Part shown: piece by piece, positions 33,342-36,670 of the stretch
Layout of the letters: each line of letters begins with the position of its first letter
Numbering within the stretch: the first letter of the stretch is position 1
NCBI GenBank assembly: GCA_016208085.1
Contig: JACQYT010000121.1
Coordinates: forward strand, 1 to 36,670
DNA: 36,670 nucleotides
Direction: 5' to 3'
From: Elusimicrobiota bacterium
Lineage (GTDB): Bacteria; Elusimicrobiota; Elusimicrobia; Elusimicrobiales; UBA9959
Position numbers and translations under genes: made by a program
The notes under the pieces: generated by a model
What the model was told of the DNA's origin: nothing
Databases searched by the model: none
Seen by the model: only the letters and a program-made list of their open reading frames with translations

Positions 33342-34070
33342 TTATCTTCTCCCGTCGTAAAGCATCTTCAGCAGTTTCGGATTGCGGAAAAAACTGGACG
33401 GCCGGCGCAGACAGCCGAGCATTGTGGCCAGTATTTCTTTCCCGGTATAGAGCTTCAGCTTGCGGCCCGAGCTCAGATGCGGTCCCTTAAGGGTGGCGAA
33501 ATCCAGGCCGCGGCCGCGCCCCCATTTTTTAAGCTCCCGGCTCAAAAAAAGCTCCTCCCCCGCGTAAAGGTCTTTGCCGAAGCCTCCTATCCCGGCGAAA
33601 GCGTCGGCGCGGCAGAACACAAAAGAACCGGCCGCGACTTTAAATACGCGGAAAAAGACGTTCCAGAAATTCACCAGCGCCCTGGCGGCCAGGTTCGGGA
33701 TATAGTCCAGGTCTATCTCCGCCCCGCCCCCGCAGTATTTTCCGCTCTCAATGGCCGCGAGCAGTTGTTTTAAAGTTCCGGTCTGGAGCGTTGAATCCGC
33801 GTCCATGAACAAAAGCCAGTCCCCGGAGGCCGCGGCCGCGCCGGCGTTGCGGGCCCGGCCTATCTGGTTTACCGGCTCAAAAACGACTTTCGCGCCCGAC
33901 GAAGCGGCGATGCGCGCGGTGGAGTCGGTGGAATTGTTGTCGCAGACGAGGACCTCGCGCGCCGGACTGCACGCCCCCAGGGAGCGGAACGCCGCGGCAA
34001 CGCTTTCAAGGCAGGCGCCGAGAAGTTTTTCCTCATTATAGGCCGGGATGACGATGGAAAGCTTCCTCAT
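33342..34070 (-). CDS. Family 2 glycosyltransferase
   Basis: A 242-residue GT-A enzyme: MRKLSIVIPAYNEEKLLGAC opens it, VLVCDNNSTDST and NQIGRARNAG follow, and FMDADS is the DxD-type metal and nucleotide-sugar site. A C-terminal hydrophobic stretch (about 130-155) may touch the membrane. It probably adds a sugar to a lipid or polysaccharide. I place the start at 34070; the longer frame up to 34580 overlaps the divergent gene and reads as its shadow. A TAGAAT 7 nt before the ATG, and no ribosome site, again suggest a leaderless mRNA. The truncated deaminase follows it. Confidence 0.88.
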   Translation of the reverse strand: MRKLSIVIPAYNEEKLLGACLESVAAAFRSLGACSPAREVLVCDNNSTDSTARIAASSGAKVVFEPVNQIGRARNAGAAAASGDWLLFMDADSTLQTGTLKQLLAAIESGKYCGGGAEIDLDYIPNLAARALVNFWNVFFRVFKVAAGSFVFCRADAFAGIGGFGKDLYAGEELFLSRELKKWGRGRGLDFATLKGPHLSSGRKLKLYTGKEILATMLGCLRRPSSFFRNPKLLKMLYDGRR

Positions 34071-34161
34071 ACGCAATATTCTATGATATATTTCCGGTGA
34101 AGGGCGTTTTTTTGATACTATAAAACAAACCGGACTAACGCTTTTGTGAAAAGTTCCATAA

Positions 34162-36111
34162 TTGTTCTTCATCTTAACGCTTATGACAACCCGGATAAAC
34201 GCGCAGGAAAAACCGGCAGCCCCCATGCGTTCATACACGCTGGTCCACTTTCTGCCGGGCGATTTCCAGGACGCGGAAACGGAAAACCTCCAAGCCGCGG
34301 ACCTTTCCGAAGGCGTATTTAAAACCGTCGGCCAAAGTTCGCCGGTATCGGCGGTCCTGACCTCGGCCCCGCTGAAGGCCCTGTTCCCTTTCAACCAGTT
34401 ACTGCTCACCGCCAACGCCGCGCTGGGTCCCGGCGACGAGCTGGCCTGCCAGGCGCAGGTGCAGATCGATGCGGGCTGGAGCCCCTGGTTTGATTTCGGG
34501 TCTTTCAATCCGGCCGGCGGCGCGGCCAGCGTCAGGGACCAGGAAAACCCTTTCGGCAGGATGGGAATTGACACGATCATGCTTAAATCCAGGGCGCAGC
34601 GCCTGAGGTACAGGATAAAGCTGTTGGTCCGGGCCGGCTCCGCTCCGCGCGCCTTGAGGCTCGTCTCAGCGGTTTATACCGACACTTCGCTCCCGTATGA
34701 CGAAGCGGCCGCCGTAAAAAAAACCGCCGGGTTCAAAGCCCTGAAGCTGGCCGTCCCGCAATACTCGCAGATGCTGGAGCAGGTCAACTATTCCAGGGAT
34801 ATCTGCAGCCCGACGGCGCTGGCGATGGCGCTGAATTATTTCGGCCTTAAATCCTCCCCGCTCGGGACCGCGGCCCTCGTACTGGACAACACGGAGGCCA
34901 TCTACGGCAACTGGTCTTTCAACACGCGCTGCGCCGGCGCAAAGGGGCTTTACGCCTGGCTTACAAGGTTAAACTCCATGGACGAGGCGCAGAGACACCT
35001 TTGCGCCGGCATACTGCTTATAGCCAGCCTGACTTTCGGGCCCGACGAGCTTAAAAACTCCCCGCTTAAAAGAACCGCCGGCCACCTTATGGTAATAAAA
35101 GGTTTCAACGCCGGGGGAAATGTCATAGTGAACGACCCCGCCGCGCCGGACCAAAAAACCGTGGAGCGGGTCTATGACCGCAAAGAATTCGCCCGGGCCT
35201 GGTTTAAGAACAAATACGGCACCGCTTACGCCGTAACGCCCGCCATAAAAGATTTCCTTACGGTAAGGCCCCCGTTCGCCGAAATGTTTTCCAGGCCGGT
35301 CAATTTTGAGAAGGACGACAGGGAGAAGCTCATAGAGACGCAGGTGCTGCCCGGCGAGCGCATCAGGCTTATTGAGGCCGGCGGCGGCTGGCTTAAGATA
35401 GAAGCCCTTGAGCAGCCGCATAAAAAAAGCCCGGACGCGAAGGCTTTCACCCCCTACCCGGGCTGGATAGAGGCCAAAAACGCGGTATTTTCCCTCCCCG
35501 ATGAGCCCGGTGCCGTCGTTAAAGAAAAAAAAGCGGGCCTTGAAGAGGCCGCCGCCGGCGAACTGTCCATGGGCGTAAAAATAAAGCTGCTCGGCAGGGA
35601 AAAGGACTCCGGGCTGAGGGCGCTGCTTCCCGGCGGGGAAAGCGGCGTCGTAAGCGAAAAAGACGTCAATTACCTGCCCGTAAAACCGGCCGGAGACGGC
35701 CTGCGCAAAAAAATACTGGAAACGGCCCGCAAATTCCTGGGCGACAAATATTACTGGGGCGGGCGCTCGGGCTTCGGCATTGACTGCTCGGGCCTGGCCG
35801 GCCTGGTCTACAGGGCCTGGGGCCTCAACCTGCCCCGCAACGCCTCCGACCAGTTCGCCGCGTCAAAATCCGCCGCGCGCGAAAGCCTCAAACCGGCGGA
35901 CCTGGTATTTTCCTCGGAAGCGGACAACCCGGAGAACATAAGCCATGTCATGCTTTACTCAGGCGAGGGAAAGATTATTGAAGCCACGCGCGACACCGAT
36001 TCGGTCAGGGAAGTAAGTTTTAAGGAAAAATTCGGCCTGGAGCTGAACAAGGTGAAGAACGGCCAGATCATAAACGGAAAAAAGATATATTTCCGCAGGA
36101 TAATACGGTAG
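34162..36111 (+). CDS. Secreted cysteine-peptidase-like protein with C39-like and NlpC/P60 domains
   Basis: A 649-residue cell-wall protein. The N-terminal region (about 20-190) is beta-rich with no clear family. A C39_2-like papain-fold domain (about 200-370) has LEQVNYSRDICSPTAL (Cys in CSPTALAM) and AGHLMVIKGF (His), ending in NDPA. Two SH3-like segments follow (about 380-510). The C-terminal NlpC/P60 domain (about 525-649) has DCSGLAGLVYRAWG (Cys) and SHVMLYSG (His). It probably cuts peptidoglycan stem peptides. The start is a TTG at 34162 giving a signal peptide, or the ATG at 34183; a stop just upstream (34159) rules out an earlier one. Confidence 0.87.
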   Translation: MFFILTLMTTRINAQEKPAAPMRSYTLVHFLPGDFQDAETENLQAADLSEGVFKTVGQSSPVSAVLTSAPLKALFPFNQLLLTANAALGPGDELACQAQVQIDAGWSPWFDFGSFNPAGGAASVRDQENPFGRMGIDTIMLKSRAQRLRYRIKLLVRAGSAPRALRLVSAVYTDTSLPYDEAAAVKKTAGFKALKLAVPQYSQMLEQVNYSRDICSPTALAMALNYFGLKSSPLGTAALVLDNTEAIYGNWSFNTRCAGAKGLYAWLTRLNSMDEAQRHLCAGILLIASLTFGPDELKNSPLKRTAGHLMVIKGFNAGGNVIVNDPAAPDQKTVERVYDRKEFARAWFKNKYGTAYAVTPAIKDFLTVRPPFAEMFSRPVNFEKDDREKLIETQVLPGERIRLIEAGGGWLKIEALEQPHKKSPDAKAFTPYPGWIEAKNAVFSLPDEPGAVVKEKKAGLEEAAAGELSMGVKIKLLGREKDSGLRALLPGGESGVVSEKDVNYLPVKPAGDGLRKKILETARKFLGDKYYWGGRSGFGIDCSGLAGLVYRAWGLNLPRNASDQFAASKSAARESLKPADLVFSSEADNPENISHVMLYSGEGKIIEATRDTDSVREVSFKEKFGLELNKVKNGQIINGKKIYFRRIIR

Positions 36112-36152
36112 CCGCAGGCTAATAAGTTAGGCCCACCAATGGCGTGCAACTT

Positions 36153-36203
36153 TGTAGCGGCGGGATTGCTATCCCGCTATCGCATAGCAATGCGGCCGCT
36201 ACA
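36153..36203. repeat. TGTAG...CTACA palindromic repeat, third copy
   Basis: TGTAGCGG (36153-36160) and CCGCTACA bound inner arms with ATTGCTAT and ATAGCAAT. It lies in the 139-nt gap between the peptidase gene and nth. Confidence 0.75.
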
Positions 36204-36250
36204 GCAAACTTTGAAATTCCTGGGCGTCAAATTGCCGGTTCCTTGCCGAT

Positions 36251-36670
36251 ATGATTGAAAAAGAAAGAATAAGAACGATACTGAAAACGCTGAAAACTTC
36301 CTATCCCGGCGCGAGAACCGCGCTGGACCACGGCGACCCGTTCGAGCTGCTGGTGGCCACTATTCTCTCCGCCCAGTGCACCGACAAGCGGGTCAACATG
36401 ATAACCCCGGGGCTGTTCAAAAAATACCCGGACCCGGCCGCTTTCGCCGCCGCGGACTTAAGCGCGCTTGAGCGGGACATACATTCTACCGGCTTTTACA
36501 GGAACAAGGCCCTGTCCATAAAGGAATCGTCAAAAGCCGTTATGGAGCGCTTCGGCGGCAAGGTGCCGGCCGACATGGAGAGCCTGCTGACACTTCGCGG
36601 CGTGGCCAGAAAGACCGCCAACGTCGTGCTGGGCTCAGGTCTCGCCATAGCCGCCGGCGTGGTAGTGGAC
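36251..36670 (+). CDS. nth: Endonuclease III, N-terminal part (runs off the window)
   Basis: The first 140 residues of a base-excision DNA glycosylase/AP lyase for oxidised pyrimidines. The start is the ATG at 36251 (MIEKERIRTILKTL). LLVATILSAQCTDKRVN is the conserved N-terminal helix signature, and TLRGVARKTANVVLG is the helix-hairpin-helix with the catalytic lysine in RKTA. The last codon is the start of the VVVD segment that carries the catalytic aspartate. The iron-sulfur cluster cysteines lie beyond the window. It is probably its own transcript after the repeat. Confidence 0.93.
   Translation, partial: MIEKERIRTILKTLKTSYPGARTALDHGDPFELLVATILSAQCTDKRVNMITPGLFKKYPDPAAFAAADLSALERDIHSTGFYRNKALSIKESSKAVMERFGGKVPADMESLLTLRGVARKTANVVLGSGLAIAAGVVVD

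Noticed and set aside
34071-34580. N-terminal extension of the glycosyltransferase
   Set aside because: It lies opposite the start of the divergent peptidase gene and the protein family begins at MRKLSIVIPAYNEE.

Overview
The window is a gene-dense bacterial chromosome segment with moderately high GC. It probably comes from an uncultured anaerobe. I cannot place it in a phylum from sequence alone: there is no rRNA and no ribosomal protein. The mix of WD40 and TPR lipoprotein-like proteins, YfhO-type and spermidine-synthase-like membrane proteins, an hgcAB pair and many intergenic palindromes would fit an Elusimicrobiota-type or other candidate-phylum genome, but that is a low-confidence guess.

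Region 1 (1-3420): after the tail of a WD40 gene comes an arsenic/mercury locus. On the minus strand are arsR, a thioredoxin-type arsC and an ACR3 arsenite exporter. Diverging from arsR on the plus strand are hgcA and hgcB, the corrinoid protein and ferredoxin that methylate inorganic mercury. A perfect 9-bp inverted repeat lies between arsR and hgcA and overlaps candidate promoter elements for both directions, so one ArsR-type repressor could control both arms. This is the most exciting part of the window.

Region 2 (3420-9842): a class III cyclase-like gene is translationally coupled to a membrane-anchored DUF1566-type protein. Next come a cluster of palindromes, a WD40/TM/rubredoxin-knuckle protein and the GTPase gene typA.

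Region 3 (9842-18378): a complete-looking type I restriction-modification island on the minus strand, in the order hsdM, an AlbA_2/HATPase/winged-helix regulator, hsdS, a TIR-domain gene, hsdR. HsdR is odd twice over. It carries a C-terminal S24/LexA-like peptidase domain, and it lacks in frame the stretch that normally separates helicase motif III from motif V. The locus may act as a layered defence in which restriction is coupled to a TIR effector and to a damage-sensing domain.

Region 4 (18379-29762): housekeeping and envelope genes: an ABC-F ATPase, a YfhO-like membrane protein, adenosine deaminase, a nitronate-monooxygenase-like flavoprotein, a membrane-fused spermidine-synthase-like protein and a FlgO-like protein with 14 TPRs. 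Several families of palindromic repeats fill the gaps.

Region 5 (29763-36670): an AT-rich nucleotidyltransferase plus small-protein pair (possible toxin-antitoxin) sits against a tRNA-Gln gene. It is followed by tRNA-Pro, a small secreted protein gene, a PAP2 phosphatase, an RRM RNA-binding protein with a strong terminator, a truncated nucleoside deaminase behind a family 2 glycosyltransferase, a secreted protein with C39-like and NlpC/P60 domains, and the start of endonuclease III.
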